From an uncultured Magnetospirillum sp. (GTDB taxonomy: Bacteria > Pseudomonadota > Alphaproteobacteria > Rhodospirillales > Magnetospirillaceae), in contig NZ_CAINTR010000133.1 of NCBI RefSeq assembly GCF_903853455.1, forward strand, positions 21,501 to 85,500: DNA of 64,000 nucleotides, written 5' to 3'. Of this stretch, positions 38,386-47,969 are shown one piece after another. Each line of letters opens with the position of its first letter. Position 1 is the stretch's first letter. The translations under genes and the position numbers were made by a program. The notes under the pieces were generated by a model. That model ran no database searches. It saw nothing but the letters and a program-made list of their open reading frames with translations, and was not told the origin of the DNA.

Positions 38386-38904
38386 ATGAGCATCTTCATG
38401 CCCCTGGACTCCCGTTCATTTCGTAAAGCGCTTGGCTGCTTCGCCTCGGGAGTCACGGTTATCACCACTTTGAGTCCGGAGACCAAGGCTCCGATCGGCG
38501 TGACCGTCAGCGCCTTCTCGTCGCTGTCGCTCGATCCGCCGCTGGTGATGTTCTGCCTGGGCAACGCGACGTCATCCATGGGGGCTTTCAAGGCTTTCGG
38601 CCATTTTGCCGTCAACATTCTGTCCGAGACCCAGCGCGACCTGTCCATCCGCTTCGCCAGCCGGGCCGAGGACAAGTGGGCGGGGATGGCCTGGGACAAG
38701 TGGGACAGCGGGGCTCCCATCCTCTCCAATTGCCTGACCAACCTGGAATGCTCGCTGGTGCAGACCATCGACGGCGGCGACCATCAGATCTTCATCGGCC
38801 GGGTTGATCGGATGAAGCATCAAGAGGGCGGCAGCCCGCTGATCTATTTCCGGGGCAGCTACCTGGAACTCAGCCCGCCGCCGACCCTGACCGATCTGGT
38901 GTGA
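38386..38904 (+). CDS. Flavin reductase-like FMN-binding protein
   Basis: This 172-residue split-barrel protein has FRKALGCFASGVTVITT at the N-terminus, the flavin-site TVSAFSSLSLDPPLVMFCL, and GGDHQIFIGRVDRM near the end. Such proteins (HpaC/RutF type) reduce FMN or FAD with NAD(P)H, usually for a monooxygenase. No monooxygenase is adjacent. It is divergent from motA over a 210-bp spacer and ends 6 bp before the convergent amidase gene. Confidence 0.88.
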   Translation: MSIFMPLDSRSFRKALGCFASGVTVITTLSPETKAPIGVTVSAFSSLSLDPPLVMFCLGNATSSMGAFKAFGHFAVNILSETQRDLSIRFASRAEDKWAGMAWDKWDSGAPILSNCLTNLECSLVQTIDGGDHQIFIGRVDRMKHQEGGSPLIYFRGSYLELSPPPTLTDLV

Positions 38905-38910
38905 TTCCAG

Positions 38911-41313
38911 TTACTTCCCGTGTTCCAAGGTGAAGACGGAGGTCCCGCCCTCTTGGGGCGGCCAGATCAGCCGGTTGTCGCGCCATGCTTCCATCATGTC
39001 GGCGTAATGGCGCGACAGCGGATGGCCGGATTGGCCGGTGGAGATGACAAAGCGGCTGTTGGCGAGATCGCCGAGATCGAACACCGCCCGTAACCCCGCC
39101 CCGTGGACCTGGGGAAAGCTGGTGGCCTTGGCATCCGGCAGGTAGGTGCCGCGCGACACGGTGTAGTCGTCGCCGTCGCTGGCGATTTCCAGATTGGCGA
39201 AGTGCTTCAACACCGGCACCCGGCCGAGAATGGCGCTGCCGAAGCTCGCCCGATGGGCGGCGCCCCAGGTCCATTTGCTCATATCCGGTCCCCAGGTCTC
39301 GGACAGGTCCTTGACGGCGAGGTCGAGGCTGCGCTCGATCAGATCCTCGCAGCTCTCGGGCTCCGGGGTGGAGATGTCGTCGCACCAATAGCGCCGCCGG
39401 GTCAGAACCTCGACCAGGGCCTGGGCGCGCGGCGGTCCCATGGCGTCGAACAGCTCCTTGAGCTCGTCGGCGAAGATGGCGCGGTTGAGGCGGTTGAGCC
39501 ATGCGGCGAAGATCAACGGTTCCGGCCGGGTCCGGTCGGCGCGCCCGTTCCATTCCGCCACCAGATGGGCGGCGTCGCGCGAGGGTTTGGATTTGAAGTC
39601 GAGGCCGGTCAGCAGATCCTTCAACTCTACCGCCTGCAAGGACAGGGCGTCGCCTTGGATGGCCGACATGTCGGCCAGGGCCACCGGCTTGTGCGTCTCC
39701 AGCAGGTCTTGGATGCGCTGGGCGCGGTAGCCTTCGGGCCAGGTGGCGGTGAGCAGGTAGGGGTATTTGTCGCCGGTGACCTTGTTGTTGGCGTTGACCA
39801 GCACGCCGGAGCGGGGGTTGTAGCTCTGTGGCAGTTTGGCGAAGGGAACCCAACCGGTCCAGTCGCCTTCGCCGGTCCACCCCCGCGCCGGCGCCATGCC
39901 GTTGCCGGATTTCCGGATGGGAATCTGGCCGGCGGTGTAAAAGCCGATATTGCCGTCGGTATCGGCATAGCCCAGGTTGAGGACCGGGGCTTGAAGGTTC
40001 TTCAGCGCCGCGACGAATCCGTTCCAGTCCTTGGCCAGATTCAGCCGAAGCAGCGCCTGCATGCTCAGGTCGCCCTCGGCCAGGACGGTGGAGGCGAAGG
40101 CCACCACCTCGCCGGGGCCGGCCACCTCCTTGGCGACCAGATCGGAAATGATCGGGCCGTGGCGGCTTTCGCGGATGGTGATGCCGACGTCGGCTGCGCC
40201 CTTGACCCGGATGACGTCGTCGCGGCTTAGAAACGGCTTCGATCCGTCGGGAGTCTTGTAGGCGTTGGCGCCGACGGGCTTTTCCACGAACAGGTCGACG
40301 GTGTCCGCTTGGGTCGCGGTGATCCCCCAGGCGATCCGCCGGTTATGGGCGACCAGATGGAAGGGGATTCCCGGCACCGTCGCGCCGCTGAGCCGCAGGC
40401 CGGGAGCGTCTATCTCGGCCAGATACCATAGGATAGGGGCGCGGAACGCCAGATGGGGGTCGTTGGCCAACATGGGTTTGCCGGTATCGGTGCGGCTGCC
40501 GCCGACCACCCAGATGTTGGAGGCGGGCATGGGCTTGGCGGCGGTCGGTTCGGCCTCGAGCAGGGCGCGGCCGCCATCCGGCGACAGGGTGACCGGGGCA
40601 TCCTGCGGATAGGCCGGGAACAGTTCCTGCACTCGTTTGGGGTCGAGCTTGCGGCTCAACTGCCCCCGCAGAACGTCGTCGTGCCAGTTTCCCGCCAACT
40701 GCAACCCCATCACCTTCTGCCAGACGATGGAGTCGGCGGGGCGCCAGGGTTCCGGCGTCAGCCCCAGCACGGCATATTCCAGCGGCAGGCGGTAGCTGTT
40801 TTCCGTCATCCAGGCATTGATTCCGGCGGCATAGGCGGTCAGCGCGTCGCGGGTCGTCTCGTCGAGCTTGGGAAAAGCGCGTTCGGCCAGGCCGTAAAGA
40901 CCCAGGGTCCGCATGAAGCGGTCGTTGGCCAGCCCCGGCTCGCCGACGATCTCGGCCAGACGGCCGGCTCCGATACGCCGCTGCATCTCCATCTGCCACA
41001 TGCGGTCCTGGGCATGAGCCCATCCCAGCGCGAAATAGGCGTCCGCCGGCGAACGGGCGGTGATGCGCGGTACTCCCAGGGAATCGCGGGTGATGGCGGC
41101 ACCTTGGCGGATGCCGGCCACGGGCATGGCGCCGTCGATGCGGGGCAGGCCGCTCATCAGCACCACCCATGCCGCCGAAGCGCTCAGGAGGAGGATCAGC
41201 AGAATGGAGTTGATGATCTTGGCCGTTCGCCCCATCTCATGACAGATGAGGACGAAATCCGGATGGTCCTGGCGGTCGTCGTTCAAGGTCTTGGCCGTAT
41301 CGCCGTTCGACAA
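38911..41313 (-). CDS. Penicillin acylase-family (Ntn) amidase
   Basis: This 800-residue protein has a membrane or signal helix (IINSILLILLLSASAAWVVL, ~33-52), an alpha-chain part with ALGWAHAQDRMWQMEMQRRIGAGR, and the autocatalytic Ntn site: the nucleophile is S265 (MPASNIWVV), with FHLVAHNRRIAWG downstream. Relatives hydrolyse penicillin G, acyl-homoserine lactones or other acyl amides; the substrate cannot be set from sequence. It acts in the periplasm after self-cleavage into two chains. A TTG start (41313) has GGAG 8 nt upstream; an ATG at 41235 is the alternative. Confidence 0.87.
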   Translation of the reverse strand: MSNGDTAKTLNDDRQDHPDFVLICHEMGRTAKIINSILLILLLSASAAWVVLMSGLPRIDGAMPVAGIRQGAAITRDSLGVPRITARSPADAYFALGWAHAQDRMWQMEMQRRIGAGRLAEIVGEPGLANDRFMRTLGLYGLAERAFPKLDETTRDALTAYAAGINAWMTENSYRLPLEYAVLGLTPEPWRPADSIVWQKVMGLQLAGNWHDDVLRGQLSRKLDPKRVQELFPAYPQDAPVTLSPDGGRALLEAEPTAAKPMPASNIWVVGGSRTDTGKPMLANDPHLAFRAPILWYLAEIDAPGLRLSGATVPGIPFHLVAHNRRIAWGITATQADTVDLFVEKPVGANAYKTPDGSKPFLSRDDVIRVKGAADVGITIRESRHGPIISDLVAKEVAGPGEVVAFASTVLAEGDLSMQALLRLNLAKDWNGFVAALKNLQAPVLNLGYADTDGNIGFYTAGQIPIRKSGNGMAPARGWTGEGDWTGWVPFAKLPQSYNPRSGVLVNANNKVTGDKYPYLLTATWPEGYRAQRIQDLLETHKPVALADMSAIQGDALSLQAVELKDLLTGLDFKSKPSRDAAHLVAEWNGRADRTRPEPLIFAAWLNRLNRAIFADELKELFDAMGPPRAQALVEVLTRRRYWCDDISTPEPESCEDLIERSLDLAVKDLSETWGPDMSKWTWGAAHRASFGSAILGRVPVLKHFANLEIASDGDDYTVSRGTYLPDAKATSFPQVHGAGLRAVFDLGDLANSRFVISTGQSGHPLSRHYADMMEAWRDNRLIWPPQEGGTSVFTLEHGK

Positions 41314-41452
41314 GATCGCGTCTCCGTCCGCTCTTTGGCGGAAGAGGGAGTCCTACCCGTCGCAAACGTCTCTGTAAAGCGCCCATCGGCTTTGGATCGG
41401 CCCATGTGCCGTGTTATAGCTGCTGCCACACCATCAGGGAACGAGGACGCTT

Positions 41453-41857
41453 ATGATTGGGAAGCTGAACCATGTCGCCATCGCGGTGCCGGATCTCGAC
41501 GCCGCCACCGCCCTTTATCGCGATACGCTGGGAGCCAAGGTTTCGGCGCCGGTGCCGCAGCCGGCCCATGGCGTGACCGTGGTGTTCGTCGAGCTGCCCA
41601 ACACCAAGGTCGAGCTGCTGCACCCCTTGGGGGAGAAGTCGACCATCGCCGGTTTCCTGGAGAAGAACCCCTCCGGCGGCATCCATCATATCTGCTACGA
41701 GGTGCAGGACATCCTGGCCGCGCGCGATCAGCTCAAGGCCAAGGGAGCCCGCGTGCTCGGCGACGGCGAGCCTCGGATCGGCGCCCACGACAAGCCGGTT
41801 CTGTTCCTCCATCCCAAGGATTTCATCGGCACCCTGGTGGAGTTGGAGCAGGCTTAA
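41453..41857 (+). CDS. mce: Methylmalonyl-CoA epimerase
   Basis: This 134-residue glyoxalase-fold protein has the metal ligands in LNHVAIAVPD, VELLHPLG, IHHICYEV and FIGTLVELEQ at the usual positions. It interconverts the (2R)- and (2S)-methylmalonyl-CoA epimers in propionate metabolism. A GAGGA sequence precedes the ATG. In related genomes it lies close to proS-lolCD-dnaE as here, with extra genes inserted. Confidence 0.92.
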   Translation: MIGKLNHVAIAVPDLDAATALYRDTLGAKVSAPVPQPAHGVTVVFVELPNTKVELLHPLGEKSTIAGFLEKNPSGGIHHICYEVQDILAARDQLKAKGARVLGDGEPRIGAHDKPVLFLHPKDFIGTLVELEQA

Positions 41858-41917
41858 GCTCTCCCGAGGTTGACGGGGGCATGCTCACGGAGCGCAGCGA
41901 CTAGCCCGTTGAGGGCG

Positions 41918-41957
41918 CGCCGCTCATGCGGCGAAAGCCAAGCACGCGGAGGCGTGC
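41918..41957 (+). other. Two adjacent hairpins in the mce-tag spacer
   Basis: CGCCGC-tcat-GCGGCG (41918-41933) and GCACGC-ggag-GCGTGC (41942-41957) are two perfect 6-bp stems with 4-nt loops, 8 nt apart, ending 20 bp before the tag start. No T-run follows. They could control tag translation or be transcript-stability elements. Confidence 0.45.
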
Positions 41958-41976
41958 GCCCGGCGACTGAGGGACG

Positions 41977-42537
41977 ATGAACATGAGCTGGTACTGCGAC
42001 ATCGCGCCGGATCATCCGGTCCACGGGCCGTATCATGACCGGGAATACGGCTTCCCGCTCGATGACGAGCGGGGGCTGTTCGAGCGCCTGAGCCTGGAGA
42101 TCTTCCAGGCCGGGCTGTCCTGGCTGATCGTGCTGAAGAAGCGGCCCGCCCTGGTGGCGGCCTTCGAGGGGTTCGATCCCGCTGTCGTCGCCACTTACGG
42201 CGAGATGGAGGTGGCGCGGCTGATGGCCGATGCCGGCATCATCCGCAATCGCCGCAAGATCCTGGCGGTGATCGAGAACGCCCGGCGGCTTGTGGCCATC
42301 CGGAACAGCCACGGCTCGTTCGCCGCCTGGATCGCCGCCCATCATCCCTTGACCAAGCCCGGCTGGGTCAAGCTGTTCAAGGCCAGCTTCGTCTTCATGG
42401 GGGGCGAGGTGGTCAACGAGTTCCTGATGAGTATCGGCTATCTGCCCGGCGCCCATGGCGAGGCCTGTCCGGTCCTTGCGCGGATCAAGCCGTTGGACCC
42501 GCCCTGGATGCGGGTTGGCGAGGCGTTTTACGGATAA
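41977..42537 (+). CDS. tag: 3-methyladenine DNA glycosylase I (Tag)
   Basis: This 186-residue protein has the Tag zinc-snap residues: Cys in SWYCDIAP, His in YHDREYG, and the C-terminal His-x3-Cys in GAHGEACP. The recognition core LSLEIFQAGLSWLIVLKKRP is present. It excises 3-methyladenine from alkylated DNA. GAGGGA precedes the ATG at 41977; a second ATG six bases on is possible. The N-terminus differs from the usual M-x-RCxWC form but keeps the ligand spacing. Confidence 0.92.
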   Translation: MNMSWYCDIAPDHPVHGPYHDREYGFPLDDERGLFERLSLEIFQAGLSWLIVLKKRPALVAAFEGFDPAVVATYGEMEVARLMADAGIIRNRRKILAVIENARRLVAIRNSHGSFAAWIAAHHPLTKPGWVKLFKASFVFMGGEVVNEFLMSIGYLPGAHGEACPVLARIKPLDPPWMRVGEAFYG

Positions 42538-42548
42538 TTAAAAAGCAA

Positions 42549-42578
42549 ATGGCAAGATCAGGTTCCTGATCTTGCCAT
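42549..42578 (-). terminator. Perfect 14-bp hairpin after tag
   Basis: ATGGCAAGATCAGG and CCTGATCTTGCCAT (42549-42562 and 42565-42578) are perfect arms around TT. The T-rich flank lies on the minus strand (TTTGCTTTTTAATT), so it resembles an intrinsic terminator for leftward transcription. It starts 11 bp after the tag stop codon and may also stop rightward transcription. Confidence 0.6.
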
Positions 42579-42813
42579 CCCTGCGTCTCTATATCGGCCG
42601 CTCGCATGGACGACCGAGAGGATCCTCCCGAAACTCAAGCCGCCTGCCGCGGCCGGTCACCGGATATTTTGCCCGTTTATCGAGCTTGGACGGTAATTTA
42701 CGCAATTCCCTTCCGTCCGTCACTCCTTTTTTTTGTTAAGGTTTCATAAAACGGTGTTTCCACGAAACTCTCGAAGCCGACGGGGGCTACCCCCCTTACT
42801 GAAGGAGCAAACC

Positions 42814-43677
42814 ATGATCCGTACGGTCAGTCTCATCGCCGCCGGCACACTGTGCCTGGGGATCAATCCCGCCGGGGCGCAACAGGCCGTCGGCGGCACC
42901 GCGCCCATGGTCATCACCATCACCAAGATGGATTGCTCGCGGCTGATCCAGCACACGCCGGCACCGGACGTGGCTTATAAGCCGGGGGTGGATGTGCGTG
43001 GCCGTCCGGTGGTATCGGCCGACGCCGATCCGGCCCAGGCCGAATTCGCCAAGAAGATCCTGCCCGACGTGCTGGAAATTCCCATCACCATCAACCCGAT
43101 CGGTTACGGCACCCGCAACATCGCCAATCAGCAGAAGGCGAACGCCGCGACGGCGGTTTCCCAGAACACCGCCAAGATCACCACCGCCAAGGCCACCGCC
43201 ACCACCCTGGCCAGCCAGCTCGCCACCCAGACTTCGCAGTTGAATTCCCTCACCAGCGAGTACAACACGAAGAAGGCTGCCAACGTCGCAGCCACCGGCG
43301 GCTCGAGCCCCACCGCGGCACAGAGCAACATCCGCTCGATCCGCCAAAAAGAGATCGATTCAGTCTACACCTCGCAAATCACCAGCGCCAACAGCCAGAT
43401 CACCTCGACCAACGCGGCCATTACCGCCAACAACAGCACCTTGACCTCCCTGCAAAGCCAGGACACCACCCTGCGCCAGTCCTATACCGACACCAACATG
43501 GCCACCGAAGGGACGCTGGCCGGTCTTTCCGCCAAGGGGCTGGACGCCACCCAGATGAAGGTCGGCACCGTGAAATACGACATCGCCCGCAACAGCTTCA
43601 CCTTCAACGACCAGCCCATGGTGTCGGAGGACCAGCAGAAGCTGGCGGAGGCTTGTGCCAAGCGGGGCGTGAGGTAG
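42814..43677 (+). CDS. Secreted coiled-coil protein of unknown function
   Basis: This 287-residue protein has a signal peptide (VSLIAAGTLCLGINPAGAQQ). A globular N-terminal part (about 25-115) follows, then a low-complexity Ala/Thr/Ser/Asn-rich region (about 115-240, with TSQLATQTSQLNSLTSEYN-like heptads) that should be a coiled coil. A short C-terminal part ends in KLAEACAKRGVR. I do not recognise the family. GAAGGAG sits 6 nt before the ATG at 42814. Upstream spacer (42579-42813) has a weak GGACGG/CCGTCC repeat and a T8 tract (42727-42734). Confidence 0.75.
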   Translation: MIRTVSLIAAGTLCLGINPAGAQQAVGGTAPMVITITKMDCSRLIQHTPAPDVAYKPGVDVRGRPVVSADADPAQAEFAKKILPDVLEIPITINPIGYGTRNIANQQKANAATAVSQNTAKITTAKATATTLASQLATQTSQLNSLTSEYNTKKAANVAATGGSSPTAAQSNIRSIRQKEIDSVYTSQITSANSQITSTNAAITANNSTLTSLQSQDTTLRQSYTDTNMATEGTLAGLSAKGLDATQMKVGTVKYDIARNSFTFNDQPMVSEDQQKLAEACAKRGVR

Positions 43678-43754
43678 AGCGTCAATACATTGCCAAGCGG
43701 ACCGGCATTGCCTAAAGTCCCCGCCGGATTTCCAATGCCGTTTCGAGGACCGCC

Positions 43755-45044
43755 ATGCGCCTTACCGCCTTTTTTCTGCCGACCCTGAAGGAGACCCCTT
43801 CGGAGGCTCAGATCGCTTCCCACCGCCTGATGCTGCGGGCGGGAATGGTCCGCCAGTCGGCCGCCGGCATCTATTCGTGGCTGCCGCTGGGCTGGAAGGT
43901 GTTGCGCAAGATCGAGCAGATCGTGCGCGAGGAACAGGACGCCGCCGGCGCCCAGGAGATGCTGATGCCGACCATCCAGTCGGCCGACATCTGGCGCGAA
44001 AGCGGCCGCTACGACGCCTATGGCAAGGAAATGCTGCGGTTCACCGACCGCCATGATCGCGAGATGCTGTACGGCCCCACCAACGAGGAACTGATCACCC
44101 AGCTGTTCCGCGACAATGTGCGGTCTTATCGCGACCTGCCCAAGATCCTCTATCACATCCAGTGGAAGTTCCGCGACGAGGTGCGGCCCCGCTTCGGCAT
44201 CATGCGTGGGCGCGAATTCCTGATGAAGGACAGCTATTCCTTTGACGTGGATTTCGAAGGCGCCAAAAGGTCTTACGAGGCGATGTTCACGGCTTATCTT
44301 AAGACCTTCAAGCGCATGGGCCTGACCGCCATCCCCATGCAGGCGGATTCGGGAGCCATCGGCGGCAATCTCACCCACGAGTTCCACGTCCTGGCCGAGA
44401 CCGGCGAAAGCGGCGTGTTCTACGATTCCGCCTATGACGAACTGGCGGCCAAGGGCGAGATCGATCTGGCGGCGCTCAACAACCTGTACGCCGCCACCGA
44501 CGAAAAGCATGTACCGGGCGGCCCCAACGTTCCGCCGCCCGAGCGGCTGCGTGAGGCGCGCGGTATCGAGGTCGGCCACATCTTCTATTTCGGCACCAAA
44601 TATTCCAAGGCCATGAACGCCCAGGTCCAGGGCAAGAACGGCGAGCCGGTCTTCGCCGAGATGGGGTCCTACGGCATCGGCGTGTCCCGCCTCGTCGGCG
44701 CCATCATCGAGGCCTATCACGATGACCGCGGCATCAAGTGGCCGGAGGCGGTGGCGCCGTTCAAGGTCGGCCTCGTCAACCTCAAGGTCGGCGACGCCAC
44801 CTGTGATTCGGTGTGCGACGATCTTTATGGCAAGCTGGTCGCCGCCGGGGTCGAGGTGCTGTACGACGACCGCGACGAGCGGGCCGGCGTCAAGTTCGCC
44901 GATCTCGATCTGATCGGCCTGCCGTGGCAATTGGTGGCCGGTCCCAAGGGTCTCGCCCAGGGCGTGGTTGAACTCAAGAGCCGCGCTACGGGCGAGAAGC
45001 ACGAAATGTCGGTGGAATCGGCGCTGGCACGCCTGATCGGGTAA
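43755..45044 (+). CDS. proS: Prolyl-tRNA synthetase (short alphaproteobacterial form)
   Basis: This 429-residue class II synthetase has motif 2 around [25 protein letters not shown] and motif 3 around [16 protein letters not shown], then an anticodon-binding domain. It lacks the large editing insertion between motifs 2 and 3, as usual for alphaproteobacterial ProS. GAGGA precedes the ATG. It is followed 9 bp later by lolC, the normal order in this group. Confidence 0.95.
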   Translation: MRLTAFFLPTLKETPSEAQIASHRLMLRAGMVRQSAAGIYSWLPLGWKVLRKIEQIVREEQDAAGAQEMLMPTIQSADIWRESGRYDAYGKEMLRFTDRHDREMLYGPTNEELITQLFRDNVRSYRDLPKILYHIQWKFRDEVRPRFGIMRGREFLMKDSYSFDVDFEGAKRSYEAMFTAYLKTFKRMGLTAIPMQADSGAIGGNLTHEFHVLAETGESGVFYDSAYDELAAKGEIDLAALNNLYAATDEKHVPGGPNVPPPERLREARGIEVGHIFYFGTKYSKAMNAQVQGKNGEPVFAEMGSYGIGVSRLVGAIIEAYHDDRGIKWPEAVAPFKVGLVNLKVGDATCDSVCDDLYGKLVAAGVEVLYDDRDERAGVKFADLDLIGLPWQLVAGPKGLAQGVVELKSRATGEKHEMSVESALARLIG

Positions 45045-45053
45045 GGAAATCAC

Positions 45054-46298
45054 ATGATCTTCGACGCGTTCGAACGAATGGTGGCGTTCCGCTATCTGCG
45101 GGCGCGGCGAAAGGAAGGCTTCATCTCGGTGATCGCCGGCTTCTCGCTGGCGGGCATCGGGTTGGGGGTGGCGACCCTGATCGTGGTCATGGCGGTGATG
45201 AACGGCTTCCGTCACGAGTTGCTGGGGCGCATCCTCGGTATCAACGGTCATATCGGCGTCTACGGCAATGCCGGTCCCATGACCGGGTTCGATCCGCTGG
45301 CGGCCTCCATCCGCGGCCTACCCGGTGTCACCAAGGTGATTCCCACCCTGGAGGGCCAGGTCTTCGCCACCTCCAGTTCCGGCGGCACCGGCGCCATCGT
45401 GCGCGGCGTGCGGGCCGAGGATTTGCTGACTCGCCAGATCTTCCAGAAGAACTTCCGGGGACGGCCGGAGGATTTCGCCGGCGACGACGCGGTGGTCATC
45501 GGCTACCGGTTGGCGGAAAAGCTGGGGCTTCGCATCGGCGACACCGTTTCGCTGATCTCGCCCAAGGGCAACGCCACCGCGTTTGGGACCGTGCCGCGGG
45601 TGCGCGGCTATCGGGTGGCGGGAATGTTCAACGTCGGCATGTTCGAGTACGATTCAGGCTTCGTCTTCATGCCCATGGAAGCGGCGCAGACCTATTTCCG
45701 CATGCCCGAAGCGGTGACTCAGATCGAGGTCTTCCTCGAGAATCCCGACATGGTGCCCGAGACCCGCAAGGCCATCAGCGACCTGACCGGCGGCAATGCC
45801 CGGATCTATGACTGGCAGCAGGCCAACGCCAATTTCTTCAACGCCATCCAGGTCGAGCGCAACGTCATGTTCCTGATCCTGACGCTGATCATCCTGGTGG
45901 CGGCGTTCAACATCATCTCCAGCCTGATCATGCTGGTGAAGGACAAGGGGCGCGACATCGCCATCCTGCGCACCATGGGGGCGACGCGCGGCATGATCAT
46001 GCGCATCTTCTTCCTGTCGGGGGCTTCGGTGGGGGTGGTCGGCACCCTGTGCGGCACCCTGCTGGGGGTGTGGTTCGCCACCCATATCGAGGCGATCCGT
46101 CAGTTCATCCAGGCCATCGTCGGGCGCGACCTGTTCGCCGCCGAGATCTATTTCCTGACCCAACTGCCGGCGCGGGTCGAGAGCGACGAGGTGGTGACGG
46201 TGGTTCTCATGGCGCTGGGCCTGTCCTTCGCCGCCACCATCTATCCGGCGTGGCGGGCGGCGACGCTCGATCCGGTGGAGGCGCTGCGCTATGAGTGA
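45054..46298 (+). CDS. lolC: Lipoprotein-releasing ABC transporter permease (LolC/LolE)
   Basis: This 414-residue FtsX-type permease has four membrane helices and a large periplasmic domain. Signatures are [26 protein letters not shown] split around the first helix and [20 protein letters not shown]. With LolD it extracts lipoproteins from the inner membrane to LolA. Alphaproteobacteria often have one LolC/E homodimer. It overlaps lolD by 8 nt. Confidence 0.93.
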   Translation: MIFDAFERMVAFRYLRARRKEGFISVIAGFSLAGIGLGVATLIVVMAVMNGFRHELLGRILGINGHIGVYGNAGPMTGFDPLAASIRGLPGVTKVIPTLEGQVFATSSSGGTGAIVRGVRAEDLLTRQIFQKNFRGRPEDFAGDDAVVIGYRLAEKLGLRIGDTVSLISPKGNATAFGTVPRVRGYRVAGMFNVGMFEYDSGFVFMPMEAAQTYFRMPEAVTQIEVFLENPDMVPETRKAISDLTGGNARIYDWQQANANFFNAIQVERNVMFLILTLIILVAAFNIISSLIMLVKDKGRDIAILRTMGATRGMIMRIFFLSGASVGVVGTLCGTLLGVWFATHIEAIRQFIQAIVGRDLFAAEIYFLTQLPARVESDEVVTVVLMALGLSFAATIYPAWRAATLDPVEALRYE

Positions 46299-46980
46299 CG
46301 CCAATACCGATGGGTTGCAGTTGGAGCAGGTCCGGCGCAGCTTCCGCCAAGGCAAGGACAGCCTGGACGTTCTGCGCGGTGCCGACATGTCCATTCGCGG
46401 CGGCGAGATCGTCGCCCTGGTGGGGCCGTCGGGCGCCGGCAAGTCGACCTTGCTTCATATCGCCGGTCTGCTGGAAAAGCCCGATAGCGGCGAGGTCCGG
46501 CTCGCCGGCTGTGCCGCCGGAGCTTTGAGCGAGGGCGAGCGTACCCGCCTGCGCCGGCTGCATCTCGGCTTCGTCTACCAGTACCACCACCTGCTGCCGG
46601 AATTCTCGGCGGTGGAAAACGTGGTGCTGCCCCAGATGATCGCCGGCCAGTCCAAGTCCAAGGCGCGACTCCGCGCCATGGAACTGCTGGGCCGCATGGG
46701 CCTGACCGAGCGGGCCGAGCATCGCCCCGGCCAGTTGTCGGGCGGCGAGCAGCAGCGCGTCGCCATCTGCCGTGCCCTGGCCAACAGCCCCCGCGTCCTG
46801 CTGGCCGACGAGCCCACCGGCAACCTGGATCCCCATACCGCCGAGGGCGTGTTCGACGAGTTGATCAAGCTGGTGCGCGGTTCCGGCGTGGCGGCCCTGA
46901 TCGCCACCCATAACCCGGATCTGGCGCGCCGCATGGATCGCATTATCCGGCTTCAGGATGGTTTGCTGGTGGAGGGCTGA
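46291..46980 (+). CDS. lolD: Lipoprotein-releasing ATPase LolD
   Basis: This 229-residue ABC ATPase has Walker [10 protein letters not shown], signature LSGGEQQR, Walker B VLLADEP and the switch His in IATHNP. It powers the LolC/E permease encoded just before it. The ATG lies within the last codons of lolC, so translation is coupled. Confidence 0.95.
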   Translation: MSDANTDGLQLEQVRRSFRQGKDSLDVLRGADMSIRGGEIVALVGPSGAGKSTLLHIAGLLEKPDSGEVRLAGCAAGALSEGERTRLRRLHLGFVYQYHHLLPEFSAVENVVLPQMIAGQSKSKARLRAMELLGRMGLTERAEHRPGQLSGGEQQRVAICRALANSPRVLLADEPTGNLDPHTAEGVFDELIKLVRGSGVAALIATHNPDLARRMDRIIRLQDGLLVEG

Positions 46981-46983
46981 GGA

Positions 46984-47367
46984 ATGGCCGTCAAGACCGT
47001 CGCGCTTTATGCCGCCGTGCTGGCGGTGTTCTACGTCGTCCTCACCATTCGGGTGATCAAGCAGCGCTACCGGGCCAAGGCGGCCTTGGGGGACGGCGGC
47101 GACGAGCAGCTTCAACGGGCCATCCGCGTTCACGGCAATTTCGCCGAGTTCGTGCCCTTCGCCCTGCTGCTGATCGCCATGGCCGAGATCAACGGCTCGC
47201 CGTTCTGGGCCGTCCATGCTCTGGGAAGTCTGCTGGTGCTGGCCCGCCTGTCCCATGCCTATGGCCTGACCCACGGGCTGGAAAAGCTGAAATTCCGTCA
47301 GGCTGGCGTGATCGGCACTTTCATCGTTCTAATCGGCGCCGCGACCCACGCGGTGATGGGGGGCTGA
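46984..47367 (+). CDS. MAPEG-family membrane protein
   Basis: This 127-residue protein has four hydrophobic segments and the MAPEG pattern RAIRVHGNFAEFVPFALLLI (the conserved RxxNxxE-like element) and LSHAYGL. MAPEG enzymes are glutathione transferase/peroxidase-like; the bacterial role is usually unknown. It starts 3 bp after lolD and ends before a strong hairpin, so it is the last gene of the proS-lolC-lolD unit. Confidence 0.85.
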   Translation: MAVKTVALYAAVLAVFYVVLTIRVIKQRYRAKAALGDGGDEQLQRAIRVHGNFAEFVPFALLLIAMAEINGSPFWAVHALGSLLVLARLSHAYGLTHGLEKLKFRQAGVIGTFIVLIGAATHAVMGG

Positions 47368-47381
47368 GGCCAATGGGGCGC

Positions 47382-47410
47382 GGGCAAGGCCGGTCAAACC
47401 GGCCTTGCCC
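47382..47410. terminator. Bidirectional-type hairpin between convergent genes
   Basis: GGGCAAGGCCGGT and ACCGGCCTTGCCC (47382-47394 and 47398-47410) form a perfect 13-bp stem with a CAA loop. It sits 14 bp after the MAPEG stop and 10 bp from the stop of the convergent unknown gene. There is no T-run, but position and strength suit a shared terminator. Confidence 0.7.
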
Positions 47411-47420
47411 TCTCCAGGAC

Positions 47421-47969
47421 TTACCCGATTGTCCAACTGATGGTCTGGCCATCGTTGCCGCAGAGAAACTTGGGCTCGGCCAAGCCGGAAAAGGTGAGGT
47501 GGAGGTAGAGGCTCTTCGGCACGCCAGAGGCGGGGTCGCTGCCGCAGGTAAAGAAATTGAAGAACTCCGTGCTGCCGACCACGACCGAGCCGCTTCCCGG
47601 ATACATGGCCAGGAAGTCATTGAACTGACGGGTGATATCCAGGAATTCGTCGGGAGTGCCGTAGATGGCTTCCAGCGCCTGGGCTACGGCGATGCCTTGG
47701 CATGGAATGCTGAGCGTGGTGCCGTCCACCCCCATGCGGTAAATGCTCGTGCTGCCGTTGCCAAGGTCGTTCTTGACCGAGTACTTGACCACCAGTGACT
47801 TCCTGACCCCCGGATCGGGATCGGAGATCCCGAACGTCGCGGAAGCGACGGGAATGGCTATGTCCGTGCCAGAGGTGTTGTCGCACAGGCCTTGGACCGA
47901 GGCTGTAACTTCCACAACCTTGTCGTTTTGGGAACTGCCGTAAAAAGCACGTTCAACGGTAATCTTCAT
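47421..47969 (-). CDS. Hypothetical protein (182 aa), no known family
   Basis: The protein starts at ATG 47969 (AGGTG upstream) and has no signal peptide or membrane helix. It is beta-rich, with SVQGLCDNTSGTDIAIPV, SLVVKYSVKNDLGNG, a central QALEAIYGTPDEFLDITRQF helix and FFNFFTCGSDPASGVPKSLY near the end. Four Cys are spread over the chain. I do not recognise a family. The gene and its upstream spacer are clearly AT-richer than the neighbours and interrupt the normal lolD-dnaE order, suggesting acquisition. The 200-bp spacer before dnaE holds no further gene. Confidence 0.65.
   Translation of the reverse strand: MKITVERAFYGSSQNDKVVEVTASVQGLCDNTSGTDIAIPVASATFGISDPDPGVRKSLVVKYSVKNDLGNGSTSIYRMGVDGTTLSIPCQGIAVAQALEAIYGTPDEFLDITRQFNDFLAMYPGSGSVVVGSTEFFNFFTCGSDPASGVPKSLYLHLTFSGLAEPKFLCGNDGQTISWTIG

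Noticed and set aside
42688..42734. GGACGG/CCGTCC repeat plus T8 as an intrinsic terminator
   Set aside because: The arms are only 6 bp with a 19-nt loop and the T-run starts 8 nt after the stem, which does not fit a functional terminator.
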